Below, piece by piece: positions 18,202 through 26,319 of a stretch of 64,000 bases of DNA (positions are counted from its first letter, which is position 1; each line of letters starts with the position of its first letter). The position numbers and the translations under genes are program-made. Origin of the DNA: Flavobacterium gelatinilyticum (lineage in GTDB: Bacteria; Bacteroidota; Bacteroidia; Flavobacteriales; Flavobacteriaceae); NCBI RefSeq assembly GCF_027111295.1, contig NZ_CP114287.1:992001-1056000 (forward strand), written 5' to 3'. The notes under the pieces are model-generated. The model had not been told where the DNA came from, made no database searches, and saw nothing but the letters and a program-made list of their open reading frames with translations.

Positions 18202-18582
18202 TTATTTAATAAAATGCAAAATGGGCGGCGGTATAAAAATGTCCAGACAAGGTTCTAAAAGACCTGATTCTTTATAAAGTTGTATTTTATTTGGAGTGAT
18301 AATTTTTAAAATTTCGACTTTAAAATCTATGTTAGAAATCATAACAATGTCAATCTGTTTACTGATGCTGGCCAGTTCCTGATCGCTGTTTTTTTCTGAT
18401 TTCTGCAATTCTTTCTTTAAATGACATTTACCGTGGCATTGCAGTTCCGGTTTGGTTTTATTAACACAAAACTGCTCTTCGATTTCCTGCTGATTGAGTT
18501 TAAAGTGCACAATGATAAGTGCCTGCTGGAAAGAAACCAGCAGAAACAGGATTGTCATTGTAATACTAAAAACTTTTTTCAT
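18202..18582 (-). CDS. Small membrane-anchored Cys-motif protein of the copper locus
   Basis: 126 residues. One hydrophobic N-terminal segment (MKKVFSITMTILFLLVSF) acts as signal or anchor. A cysteine motif follows: C39, C49 and C53 in FCVNKTKPELQCHGKCHLKK. The C-terminus is IPPPILHFIK. The start lies 5 bp past the stop of the TonB receptor gene, so the two are co-transcribed. The same motif at the same residue numbers occurs in the protein at 21882-22253. Cys and His in CHGKCH suggest metal binding, probably copper handed to or from the receptor, but no function is established. Confidence 0.7.
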   Translation of the reverse strand: MKKVFSITMTILFLLVSFQQALIIVHFKLNQQEIEEQFCVNKTKPELQCHGKCHLKKELQKSEKNSDQELASISKQIDIVMISNIDFKVEILKIITPNKIQLYKESGLLEPCLDIFIPPPILHFIK

Positions 18583-18587
18583 TTTGT

Positions 18588-20567
18588 TTAGAAACTGAAT
18601 TTTAAAGAGGTAAAAATATTGCGTCCCATTCTCGGGATATTTCCCCAGTCAGCATAAGTGCTGTAATATTCATTTAAAAGATTTTCTGCACCTGCCTGTA
18701 CCGTGGTTTTTACTTTATTGATTTTAAACGAATAATTGGCTGAAAGGTTCCAGATGGTATAGGCTGATGTTAAATCTTCTCCATATTCCGGACTGTAATT
18801 AATCTGCTCGAAATCACCGTTTACCGAAGTCTGGATTCCGAAGTTTTTATGCATAAAATGAAGTGATGTCTGATAACTCAGCGGACGAATAAAAGGCAGA
18901 TTTCCTCCTTTATTATCCGTTCCGCGGGCATAAGTCAGCGTTCCTTTCCAGTGTAAATGTTCCAGAATATCATAACTTACATTAGCCGACATATTAAAAA
19001 GTGTCGCATAATCTAATGAAGTGTAACCTTTTACCCCAACCGACTGGTAATTCATAGGGCTTCCCATGCTTAAAATACGGCCTATAATATAATTCTGAAT
19101 ATAGAAGTAGTTTACTTTTGCCTGAATGCTTAGCTTTTCATTTTTAAATCCGGCACCTGCATTGATTTCGTTTGAAATTTCGTTTTTCAAATCCGGATTT
19201 CCAATGTAATCATAACGGTCAAAACTATTATAGATGTAATAACCGTAACCTTCAGAAACAGAGGGTGCGCGATGCCCGTAACCTGTGCCGACAGAAAAAT
19301 TAAAATGTTCGAGATCCAGCTGATATCCGGCGTGAATTGCAGGCAGAAATCTCGTTTTTTCCTGTGGTGTTCCCGGATGAAAAATCCAGTTGAATTCTAC
19401 ATATTTTGAATAGTTGTAATTTACGCCCAAAGAACCGCCTGCATTAATCTGGCTTTTCTCTGAAATTTCCCAGGAGTTGTTCATCGATAGTCCGCCGTAT
19501 CGCGTTGTAACCCAAGGCCAGCTGTAGGCAAACATCGTTCTCTGACTTCGATCCTGCGGGTACATTCGCATTTCGGCAATTGACAAATTATCGTAAGCAT
19601 TTAACTGAATTTCTGATGAATAGCTGTTCTTTTTTAAATTTGCTTTCGAAACCAGACCAAACGTTGTGCTCCATCCCGGCATATCCATGTGAACGAGATT
19701 TTCAGGACGTGTTGTATCATCCATATAATGCTCAATTGCATTAAAATATACTTTAGTATCGACAACCCTTACCAAACCTTCTTCAAACAACTGTTTATAA
19801 GCAGCCGATGTTATAAGAGCACGTGAAAGCGATAAATCCATTGGCAGTGCCGGAAAACCCACATCTTTTGCCATATCAAAAATAGCATCAAGCCGTACAG
19901 ATGATAAATCGCTTGTTTTATAAGCCAGACCAATCGAGGTGTTGAATTTTTTATACTGCGAATGCTTTACTTCATTGTCATTTCCGTCGTAATAATTAGC
20001 AGCTTTTCGGTAGGAAATACTCCCATCAGCAACAAATTTATTACTTGAAAAAGAAACGTTTCCGAGATTGAAAAACTGTTTGTTATTAAACTCGAATCCG
20101 CTTTGGTAGGCACCATTCCATTTGTTTTGGGCGCTGAAAGGCGTACTTCTTCTTTTTAAATCGATACTTCCGGCAACCGTAGCACCGTGAAGACTTCCTT
20201 CCTGCCCTGATTTAATGTCGATAGCAGCGAGATTATTACTTTCTACATACGAGGTTATCGGATCCATTTTATCAGTACAGGCACCAAAAACATGCATCCC
20301 GTCAATCGTAACCGTAGAACGTTCCGTACTCATGTTATTTAACAAAGGCTCCCATGCATAAGCCCCTCTTTTTATGAAACTTATATTATCCGAGGAAGAC
20401 AAAAATTCATCAACCGAAACCGCCATTTTCATCTCGGTTTCAATCTTCTTTTTAACCTTATTATGTACTTTTACTTCTTCCAGGTTTTTAATGCTGTCGT
20501 GGTGAGCGTGCGGGTTTTGAGCCGTAACCGACAATCCGAAAAAAAGTAACATTAGAATATATTTCAT
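18588..20567 (-). CDS. TonB-dependent outer-membrane receptor, OprC/NosA-like (copper)
   Basis: About 659 residues. The ATG at 20567 was chosen because the signal peptide MKYILMLLFFGLSVTAQ starts there; an upstream TTG would overlap the previous gene. The plug domain contains TIDGMHVFGACTDKMDPITS. The CxxxM spacing (C97, M101) is the same kind as the copper-binding CxxxM of OprC, and a later HMDM near residue 293 may supply the partner His/Met. The beta-barrel ends with FTSLKFSF, a typical terminal aromatic. The family imports copper across the outer membrane. It lies between a YtkA-like lipoprotein gene and a Cys-motif gene, all on one strand. Confidence 0.82.
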   Translation of the reverse strand: MKYILMLLFFGLSVTAQNPHAHHDSIKNLEEVKVHNKVKKKIETEMKMAVSVDEFLSSSDNISFIKRGAYAWEPLLNNMSTERSTVTIDGMHVFGACTDKMDPITSYVESNNLAAIDIKSGQEGSLHGATVAGSIDLKRRSTPFSAQNKWNGAYQSGFEFNNKQFFNLGNVSFSSNKFVADGSISYRKAANYYDGNDNEVKHSQYKKFNTSIGLAYKTSDLSSVRLDAIFDMAKDVGFPALPMDLSLSRALITSAAYKQLFEEGLVRVVDTKVYFNAIEHYMDDTTRPENLVHMDMPGWSTTFGLVSKANLKKNSYSSEIQLNAYDNLSIAEMRMYPQDRSQRTMFAYSWPWVTTRYGGLSMNNSWEISEKSQINAGGSLGVNYNYSKYVEFNWIFHPGTPQEKTRFLPAIHAGYQLDLEHFNFSVGTGYGHRAPSVSEGYGYYIYNSFDRYDYIGNPDLKNEISNEINAGAGFKNEKLSIQAKVNYFYIQNYIIGRILSMGSPMNYQSVGVKGYTSLDYATLFNMSANVSYDILEHLHWKGTLTYARGTDNKGGNLPFIRPLSYQTSLHFMHKNFGIQTSVNGDFEQINYSPEYGEDLTSAYTIWNLSANYSFKINKVKTTVQAGAENLLNEYYSTYADWGNIPRMGRNIFTSLKFSF

Positions 20568-20571
20568 GCTT

Positions 20572-21495
20572 TTAAAATAATGTATCAATATAAAGTTCGC
20601 TTTTTACACCTTCAACACCCGGTGTAAAATCCGTTGGTACTACAGTTCCTTTTAGGATTAATCCGTTTTGGTTCTGCATAATCAGGTTTAAAGTCCAGTT
20701 TCCGGTCATGGTATAATTAACAACACCGTGGTACAAACCGTCATTTTGCTGTGTTAAATCCTGATTGTTAGGCGAAGAATGATTTCCCATAGAAGGTTCC
20801 GGCATTCTTGGATCGAGTTTTAACGTATATCCGTTTACTTGTGAATATGAAAACTGCGAAGGATCCGGAAAAGTTCCGGCTTCGTTTACTGGTTTGTTGT
20901 ATTTGTAAATGCCTGCAGTTAACGCATTTTCGGCCACTTTTGGTTTCTGAGGGGCTATCAAGGCAATAAAATACTGTTCGCCGTCTTTTCCTGTAAAGGC
21001 AGTCATATTGAGGTTTTTATTGCTTTGCTTTTCTACCGAAATATCTTTATTGATTTCATATTTCTGATTATCAAGCGTAAAACTTACATACAATTTCCAG
21101 TTTGAAACCAAGGCGGTTTCGCTTGTAAATACAGAATATCCGTTGTAATACTTATTTGCAGCGTCATATTCCGGATTGTATTCATGCGGACAGGAAGCGG
21201 TTTTGCCTTCAGCATTTGTCATTACCGGCAGAAAAGTCACCTCAGACGGATTTACGGTCTGATTGTTTTGTGTGTTGGTAATTTTGAAATGAAGTTCGTT
21301 ATACCCTTTATAGAAAGTTCCGTTCAAAGCCTCAATACTAATTTTATAAGTACCATTGTTTAGAGAAACGGCTTCTTTAAACTCGTAATGTTCAGGAATC
21401 TGAGAACTTGTCTCAGCTTCATAATCTGTTTTATCAATCGTACAGGAAGTAACCGCAAATACGAATGCGATTACCAGAAATTCAAAAATTCTCAT
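20572..21495 (-). CDS. Lipoprotein with YtkA-like domain, copper locus
   Basis: 307 residues with a lipobox (AVTSCTID). The sequence has two immunoglobulin-like halves. The C-terminal part contains RMPEPSMGNHSSPN and then YHGVVNYTMTGNWTLNLIM, which matches the YtkA/FixH-type pattern of a Met/His loop followed by GxYxG...MxGxW. An earlier TASCPHEYNPEYD offers Cys and His. Such domains occur near copper-handling proteins. It is immediately upstream of the TonB receptor (5 bp) and probably acts as the surface or periplasmic copper-binding partner. No promoter was identified with confidence. Confidence 0.68.
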   Translation of the reverse strand: MRIFEFLVIAFVFAVTSCTIDKTDYEAETSSQIPEHYEFKEAVSLNNGTYKISIEALNGTFYKGYNELHFKITNTQNNQTVNPSEVTFLPVMTNAEGKTASCPHEYNPEYDAANKYYNGYSVFTSETALVSNWKLYVSFTLDNQKYEINKDISVEKQSNKNLNMTAFTGKDGEQYFIALIAPQKPKVAENALTAGIYKYNKPVNEAGTFPDPSQFSYSQVNGYTLKLDPRMPEPSMGNHSSPNNQDLTQQNDGLYHGVVNYTMTGNWTLNLIMQNQNGLILKGTVVPTDFTPGVEGVKSELYIDTLF

Positions 21496-21881
21496 TTTAA
21501 ATGATGTTTTAAAACTGTGTAAATACAGCAGACGCTAATAGATTTAAAAATCAATAAGTCCAGCCGTAAAAATTTAATAAGGAAGTGCGTAAATGAAATA
21601 TCGGGACATAAGAATCCCATCATTTACAAAAGATCAAAAAAATCAATTTTTAGAATAAATCCTAAACATAAATCAAATACCTGTTTCAAAGCAACATTAC
21701 AAAATGAAGCATGAAAAGCATCAATAAATTTCAAACCCAATTACCCGCAAGTCATTGGAATTTACTTTTATTTTTTGATTTAATTTCCATTGCAATTGTC
21801 ATTTTTATTGGCATTGTAATTTGAACCTTGGGATTTAACCCTAAGTTTTGGAATTTAAAAAATTGAAAATTGATCGAAGAT
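21496..21881. other. Intergenic region with degenerate repeats, no gene seen
   Basis: AT-rich spacer between two copper-locus genes on the same strand. It contains tandemly degenerated words of the type TTGGAATTT, CATTGCAATTGTC and CATTGTAATTTG, and a weak hairpin CTTGGG-ATTTAA-CCCTAAG near 21828-21846. Similar TTGGAATTTGAAATTT sequence occurs near 27.7 kb. The spacer suggests that 20572-21495 has its own promoter. Confidence 0.45.
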
Positions 21882-22253
21882 CTAACAGAGAGGAGGGTGA
21901 AATGTAAGATTGGATGCCCCAATAGGTTTCTTTTCGAATAAAACAGAAGTATTTTCTTTTGATTCCGTTACAGGAATAGTACCGAAATTAACTTCGACAG
22001 TATTCTGAACATAGACAAGCTCTGCTTTTTCTTTCAGGCTGTCCTGCATTTTTCTTTCGTTTTCAGAATATTTTTTGATGCTTCTTTGAAGCTGGCATCG
22101 GCCGTTACAACTGTTAAATGCTGCTTTACGCTGCACACAGATGGTTTTCGCAATTTCTTTCTGATTGATTTTAAAAGAAGCATAAATGAACAAGCTGCCA
22201 AAAGATGGTGACAGGATTAAAATAGAAAGTATTATGATAAGTAACCTTTTCAA
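21882..22253 (-). CDS. Small membrane-anchored Cys-motif protein, second copy
   Basis: 123 residues. A hydrophobic N-terminus (LLIIILSILILSPSFGSLF) is followed by C39, C49 and C53 in ICVQRKAAFNSCNGRCQLQR, the same positions as in the protein at 18202-18582. The tail is different (LTFHPPLC, ending in a fourth Cys). The frame begins with TTG at 22253; no in-frame ATG lies between it and an upstream stop. It probably belongs to the same copper locus, as the first gene in the direction of transcription. Function is unknown; metal binding is inferred. Confidence 0.6.
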   Translation of the reverse strand: MKRLLIIILSILILSPSFGSLFIYASFKINQKEIAKTICVQRKAAFNSCNGRCQLQRSIKKYSENERKMQDSLKEKAELVYVQNTVEVNFGTIPVTESKENTSVLFEKKPIGASNLTFHPPLC

Positions 22254-22279
22254 CTTGCTTGTTTCAGATTTTTTGACAG

Positions 22280-22287
22280 CAAAAGTA
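22280..22287 (-). promoter_or_regulatory. -7 element (TACTTTTG) before the Cys-motif gene at 21882
   Basis: Exact TAnnTTTG match on the minus strand, 27 nt upstream of the TTG start at 22253. No TTG at the -33 position. Confidence 0.4.
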
Positions 22288-22428
22288 CATCATTTTTGTT
22301 TTTCTTCAGCTAAAACAGGTTTTTATTATGCAATATTTTTATCACAACAACACATAAGTAACTCATTATCATAGCAATCCTGTAAAACTGTTTTTTTATA
22401 ATATAAAATCTTTTATGGTATGAGATCG

Positions 22429-22436
22429 TAATTTTG
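22429..22436 (+). promoter_or_regulatory. -7 element (TAATTTTG) before the small-protein operon
   Basis: Exact TAnnTTTG match, 33 nt upstream of the ATG at 22469. The -33 position is T-rich without a clear TTG. Confidence 0.45.
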
Positions 22437-22468
22437 GATAATTGGATAAACATTAAAAACAAAACATT

Positions 22469-22672
22469 ATGCCCTGGTACAACGGGGATTATCCCCCATC
22501 ATACAAAAATCAGTCGCCGGAACTTCGCGAAAAAGCTGTTGCCATTGCCAATGCTCTTCTGCTTGACGGCGCCGAAGAAGGAATTGCAATTGCAACAGGC
22601 CTTAAACATGCCCGCGAACTGCTGAAAAATCATAAAGTAAAAATTAAAACAAAAAATCATGGAAAACAATAA
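22469..22672 (+). CDS. Small MPWYNGDYPPSYKN-type protein
   Basis: 67 residues. The N-terminus MPWYNGDYPPSYKNQSPELR followed by AVAIANALLLDGAEEGIAIATG resembles a widespread family of short soluble proteins with the pattern MPW...YP.S.KN...VR.KAI.IANAL, often found with stress-related genes. The C-terminus is basic (KNHKVKIKTKNHGKQ). The biochemical role is unknown. It overlaps the next gene by 14 nt, so translation is probably coupled, and it leads an operon of three short hydrophilic proteins. Confidence 0.7.
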   Translation: MPWYNGDYPPSYKNQSPELREKAVAIANALLLDGAEEGIAIATGLKHARELLKNHKVKIKTKNHGKQ

Positions 22673-22889
22673 AACAACTCAAGAACAAAACCAAAAAGAT
22701 GCTTACACCAATACAGGCGCAGCCTACAGCGGTTCAGGCAGTATGTCGCCGGGCGGTGAAACCGGAACTGACAAATGTCCTTACCATCATGGCGAAGAAA
22801 ACAGGTATGTTAAAGAAAGAGAAAATGAAAATCCGGAAGGAAAAAGTATAGCAGAAGCAACAGATCCTTCTAAACTTTCAGATATCTAA
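22659..22889 (+). CDS. Small hydrophilic protein of unknown function
   Basis: 76 residues, very hydrophilic and Gly/Ser/Glu-rich (TNTGAAYSGSGSMSPGGETG) with a single CPYHHGEE segment that could bind a metal. No hydrophobic core, so probably disordered. It starts inside the end of the preceding gene and is followed 30 bp later by the next gene. No family recognised. Confidence 0.6.
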   Translation: MENNKTTQEQNQKDAYTNTGAAYSGSGSMSPGGETGTDKCPYHHGEENRYVKERENENPEGKSIAEATDPSKLSDI

Positions 22890-22919
22890 AACCCATTACG
22901 AACACTAAAATTAAAAATT

Positions 22920-23282
22920 ATGTCAAGAGAAAATTATGATGATATCTATGATCAGGAAGATCGTAGATATTACGCCGCCGAAGATCCCATAAATTCTGAA
23001 CTCATGGAGAAAAAAGATCCCGCTATAAACCAGCATGAAGATACTTCTGACCGAACCCGTTACCGTGATGAAGACAGTTACGAAAGTACTGATAAAAGGG
23101 ATTTTGAGGATGAAAACAAACACCTCAATAAAGACAATGATACATCTGATCCTTTCTTTCAGAAAAACGCACCTATCGCACAGGATCTCGATGATGAACT
23201 GAAAGACGACGACGATGACAATGACGCTGACAGAAGAACTCTTGATGAGTCGAAAGCGGATGAGGATGAAGAGGATTATTAA
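22920..23282 (+). CDS. Acidic, probably disordered small protein
   Basis: 120 residues, very acidic, with Asp/Glu runs such as DDELKDDDDDNDADRR and a C-terminal DEDEEDY. No hydrophobic segment is present. It is the third gene of the small-protein operon and is closed by a strong terminator. Composition resembles hydrophilic desiccation- or osmotic-stress proteins, but no family was recognised and this is inference. Confidence 0.65.
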   Translation: MSRENYDDIYDQEDRRYYAAEDPINSELMEKKDPAINQHEDTSDRTRYRDEDSYESTDKRDFEDENKHLNKDNDTSDPFFQKNAPIAQDLDDELKDDDDDNDADRRTLDESKADEDEEDY

Positions 23283-23306
23283 TCGTACAACTTGATTGAC
23301 AATCAA

Positions 23307-23354
23307 AAATAAATCCCGAAAAGAATGTTTAATTCTTTTCGGGATTTATTTTTT
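23307..23354. terminator. Strong bidirectional terminator
   Basis: AAATAAATCCCGAAAAGAAT (23307-23326) pairs perfectly over 20 bp with its complement at 23332-23351, loop of 5 nt, with T-rich tracts on both strands. It separates the plus-strand small-protein operon from the convergent membrane-protein gene. Confidence 0.92.
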
Positions 23355-23369
23355 CAGCTGCCTTTTTAT

Positions 23370-23807
23370 TTAATCGGCTGCATATTTATTATTCCAGTAT
23401 AACATCAGTAAAAGCGTTACGATGATACAAGATGCTGTTCCTTCAAAAAACAGAGACAGACAATAGGCGGTAACAGACGGTTCGCCTCCAAACATAAAAG
23501 CCGAGGATAATGATTTTACGTATTGGTCTCCTCCTTTTGCATAACTGTAAATAAGCAATGCAATAATACTTATGACTACTGCTGTAAATGAGGTAACCAT
23601 AGCCGAAATGGCGTTAGGCACAAAACCGTTTTTTCCTTCTTCAAGGTTCATCTGTAATGTTCTGTTTACTCCGTAAAAAATGAAAAGTACGTTTAGTAAT
23701 CTCAGATAAAATAAATGGGACAGATTAACAAGTTCCATCAGCAGAAAGAACAATGCGATTCCCACAAAAATTAAAGCGCCGTTTATAATTTCTTTAGGTA
23801 TTTTCAT
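23370..23807 (-). CDS. Integral membrane protein, unknown function
   Basis: 145 residues from the ATG at 23807 (MKIPKEIINGALIFVG); sequence upstream in the frame looks untranslated. About four transmembrane helices are visible: IINGALIFVGIALFFLLMEL, LFYLRLLNVLFIFYG, VTSFTAVVISIIALLIYS and a last one ending LLLMLYWNNKYAAD. No family name was recognised. It is monocistronic and convergent to the small-protein operon. Confidence 0.7.
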   Translation of the reverse strand: MKIPKEIINGALIFVGIALFFLLMELVNLSHLFYLRLLNVLFIFYGVNRTLQMNLEEGKNGFVPNAISAMVTSFTAVVISIIALLIYSYAKGGDQYVKSLSSAFMFGGEPSVTAYCLSLFFEGTASCIIVTLLLMLYWNNKYAAD

Positions 23808-24056
23808 AGCATTAATTTTAATAATGAATAAATAATTATTTAATACACAAAGCATTAAACAAAGTAACTAAAGAAATTTACAGCGAAATTTTACAATTTG
23901 ATTTTTAGCTTATAAAATATCCATTACCCGGCATAAATGAATAAATCCATAGCAGGTGGTTTTATTTATGTTTAATAATCAAGCCCTATCCTAAATATTA
24001 ACCTGAAAATGAAGAACGTTTCTTTATACACTTATCTGATTTTAAATAAGTTTGAT

Positions 24057-24064
24057 TATTTTTG
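24057..24064 (+). promoter_or_regulatory. -7 element (TATTTTTG) before the DUF6624-like gene
   Basis: Exact TAnnTTTG match 23 nt upstream of the ATG at 24087. Confidence 0.45.
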
Positions 24065-24086
24065 ATTTCGAGTTAAGAAATTTCAT

Positions 24087-25352
24087 ATGAAAAAACGACT
24101 ACTATCTTTTCTTCTTTTTACTTCTTTGATTACGGCCCAAGAAACAAGCTATGAAGTTCTGGCTGTAAAAGCGGGATTACAACATTTACAGGGCAATTTT
24201 AAAAATGCGATTGGTTATTATGAAGAGGCTTTTAAAATTAAATCGCCCAGCGCTCTGGATGCTTATAAAGCTGCCGGAATGTACGCACTTGATCATAACA
24301 CTGAAAAAGCTTTTCAATATCTGCACACGGCTCTGAATCTGGAATGGACAGAAGCTGACTGGCTTGCTGATGATCCGTATTTTAATTATCTGCGTACCAC
24401 GACACCGGAGAATTGGAAAAATATTAAGGAGCTGGCATTTGAAAAGGAAAAAAGTTATGCTGAAAAATTAAAACTTCCCGATTTACGAAAGGAAATTAAT
24501 ATAATGTCTCTCAAAGATCAGCAGCTGCGGTATTTGAGAGCCAATACGAAAGACAACGCTGAACTGACCCGAATAAACGAACAAATCAATGAGTCTAATG
24601 TTAAAAATCTTACGCGTGCAAAGGAAATTGTAAAAACCTGCGGCTGGCCGAAAATTTCAGAAATCGGCAGGGACGGAGAAAATAATCTTTGGCTGATTGT
24701 ACAGCATGCTGATCAGGATGTTACGTTTCAGCAGGAAGTTCTTTTTGAAATGAAAAAGTTCCTGAAAAGCAGCGAAATCAATCTGGAAAATTATGCATTT
24801 TTATATGATCGGGTTCAGTCTAATCTCAATTACAAACAGTTATACGGCACGCAGGTTGTCTGGACCAGAAATGGCGAAGCATCGGGATTTCGTCCTATTC
24901 TGGATGAGTATGCCGTAAACAGCCGAAGAGCTGCATTTAATCTTTCTACACTTGAATTGTACGCACTTACGTATGGTTTTATGTACAAGGAAATAAACCT
25001 GAAAGAATCAGAGAAAAAGGATCAGGAATACCACTCAGAAGTTCAATCTCTTTTAAAAAATGCCAAACATTCGTATACAGTAAAAGAATTTGATAAAACT
25101 TATGATTATTACAATGCAGCTTCGACATTTGCAGGAGGCATGAGTGATACCGATAATTATAATGCAGCGGTACTTTTTGCCAAAATCGCCATAGTCTCTC
25201 CTGATGAAAAATTTAAGAGTATTGCACTGGATTTTTTAAACCTGCAGTTTCTTAGAAAAAAACTTAAAAAAAAGCAATTGCTGAAAGAACCTGCATTTGG
25301 AATTTTAGAAAAAGAACCGCGCTGGAAAAGTATAGCAGATGAACTGCTTTAA
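24087..25352 (+). CDS. Secreted TPR/DUF6624-like protein
   Basis: 421 residues. A short signal peptide ends at LITAQE. Residues about 20-110 form TPR-like helices (LQGNFKNAIGYYEEAFKIK, AYKAAGMYALDHNTEKAFQY). Residues about 140-310 match the DUF6624 pattern: LRYLRANTK, GWPKISEIGRDGENNLWLI, VQHADQDVTFQQEVL and QLYGTQV. This domain has no assigned activity. A C-terminal helical part (residues 320-421) looks like further TPR. The gene has a promoter-like element and no operon partner; the DeoR gene begins 94 bp downstream. Confidence 0.72.
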   Translation: MKKRLLSFLLFTSLITAQETSYEVLAVKAGLQHLQGNFKNAIGYYEEAFKIKSPSALDAYKAAGMYALDHNTEKAFQYLHTALNLEWTEADWLADDPYFNYLRTTTPENWKNIKELAFEKEKSYAEKLKLPDLRKEINIMSLKDQQLRYLRANTKDNAELTRINEQINESNVKNLTRAKEIVKTCGWPKISEIGRDGENNLWLIVQHADQDVTFQQEVLFEMKKFLKSSEINLENYAFLYDRVQSNLNYKQLYGTQVVWTRNGEASGFRPILDEYAVNSRRAAFNLSTLELYALTYGFMYKEINLKESEKKDQEYHSEVQSLLKNAKHSYTVKEFDKTYDYYNAASTFAGGMSDTDNYNAAVLFAKIAIVSPDEKFKSIALDFLNLQFLRKKLKKKQLLKEPAFGILEKEPRWKSIADELL

Positions 25353-25421
25353 AAATGAGGAAAACTTCTTTTATTGAGGCTTCTGCATACACTAAAACCC
25401 TGCAGATTGGGCTAAAAAATG

Positions 25422-25429
25422 TATATTTG
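25422..25429 (+). promoter_or_regulatory. -7 element (TATATTTG) before the DeoR-type regulator gene
   Basis: Exact TAnnTTTG match 17 nt upstream of the ATG at 25447, implying a very short leader. Confidence 0.45.
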
Positions 25430-25446
25430 TGTACTAATAATTTCTT

Positions 25447-26196
25447 ATGCTAAAAGAGGAACGTTTTGGAAAAATACTGGAAATACTTTCAAAAACCGGA
25501 AGGGTTCAGTATGATACGGCAGCAGCAAAATTACAAGTTTCTAAAGATACGATACGCAGGGATATTGAAGCTCTGCACAATAACGGACTTCTATCTAAGG
25601 TACGCGGCGGTGCAATTCCAGTGACCAAAAATCCGCTGGCATTTGTAGACCGCGCAGCGTATATGACGGATAAAAAGGAACTGATTGCACTTAAGGCGCA
25701 GCAGTTTATAGAAGCCGGACAAACGATCTTTATGGATGCAGGAACCACAAATTGCAGCATTGCCTCAAAACTTCCTGTTGATATTGAACTTACTATTATA
25801 ACTAATAACACGGCACTTATTCCGGTTTTAGAGCATCATAAAAATATTCAGCTGCTTTTATTAGGAGGAAAATACAATCCGAAAACTCAGAGCACGGAAG
25901 GTGCAAAAGCCTGTGAGGAAATTGCGCGTTATGCAGCCGATTGGTATTTTTTGGGAACCTGCGGCATTGACAGCAAGATTGGCGTAACGGCGACTTTTAT
26001 TGGTGATGCCGATATAAAAACGGCTATGCACAAAAATGCAAAAAAAACCATTGCATTGGCTCTTGAAGAAAAACTGGATTTAGCCGAAACATTCCGAATC
26101 TGCCCTATGAACGAAGTTGCTGTTTTGATTACAGAACTTGCCAGCACGGATTCCAGGTTAAATTTGTACAGAAATAAAGAACTCAAACTGGTATAA
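25447..26196 (+). CDS. DeoR/GlpR-family transcriptional regulator
   Basis: 249 residues, the usual length. The N-terminal winged helix-turn-helix is RFGKILEILSKTGRVQYDTA with LQVSKDTIRRDIEALHNNGL. The C-terminal sugar-phosphate sensor domain contains FMDAGTTNCSIASKLP, LTIITNNTALI and LLLGGKYNPKTQSTEG. Members repress sugar uptake or catabolic genes and are released by phosphorylated sugars. The convergent MFS transporter gene is the likely target, consistent with the operator-like palindrome before that gene. Confidence 0.88.
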   Translation: MLKEERFGKILEILSKTGRVQYDTAAAKLQVSKDTIRRDIEALHNNGLLSKVRGGAIPVTKNPLAFVDRAAYMTDKKELIALKAQQFIEAGQTIFMDAGTTNCSIASKLPVDIELTIITNNTALIPVLEHHKNIQLLLLGGKYNPKTQSTEGAKACEEIARYAADWYFLGTCGIDSKIGVTATFIGDADIKTAMHKNAKKTIALALEEKLDLAETFRICPMNEVAVLITELASTDSRLNLYRNKELKLV

Positions 26197-26231
26197 AAAA
26201 AAGTTACCGCAGTCTTCCAGACCACGGTAAC
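26195..26231 (-). terminator. Intrinsic terminator of the MFS transporter gene
   Basis: On the minus strand GTTACCGTGGTCT pairs with AGACTGCGGTAAC (two G-U pairs) and is followed by a run of eight T. It reaches into the last codon of the convergent DeoR gene. Confidence 0.75.
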
Positions 26232-26319
26232 CGTACCAACTAACTTAACCTGTTTACTACTTCAAAAAACAAATTAAACTTTTTGTACTGATGTTTTACA
26301 TCAGTTCATAAAACAGTAT

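Noticed and set aside
22434..22625. Alternative 63-codon frame overlapping the MPW-type gene
   Set aside because: The frame starting at 22469 has the recognisable MPWYNGDYPPSYKN family start.
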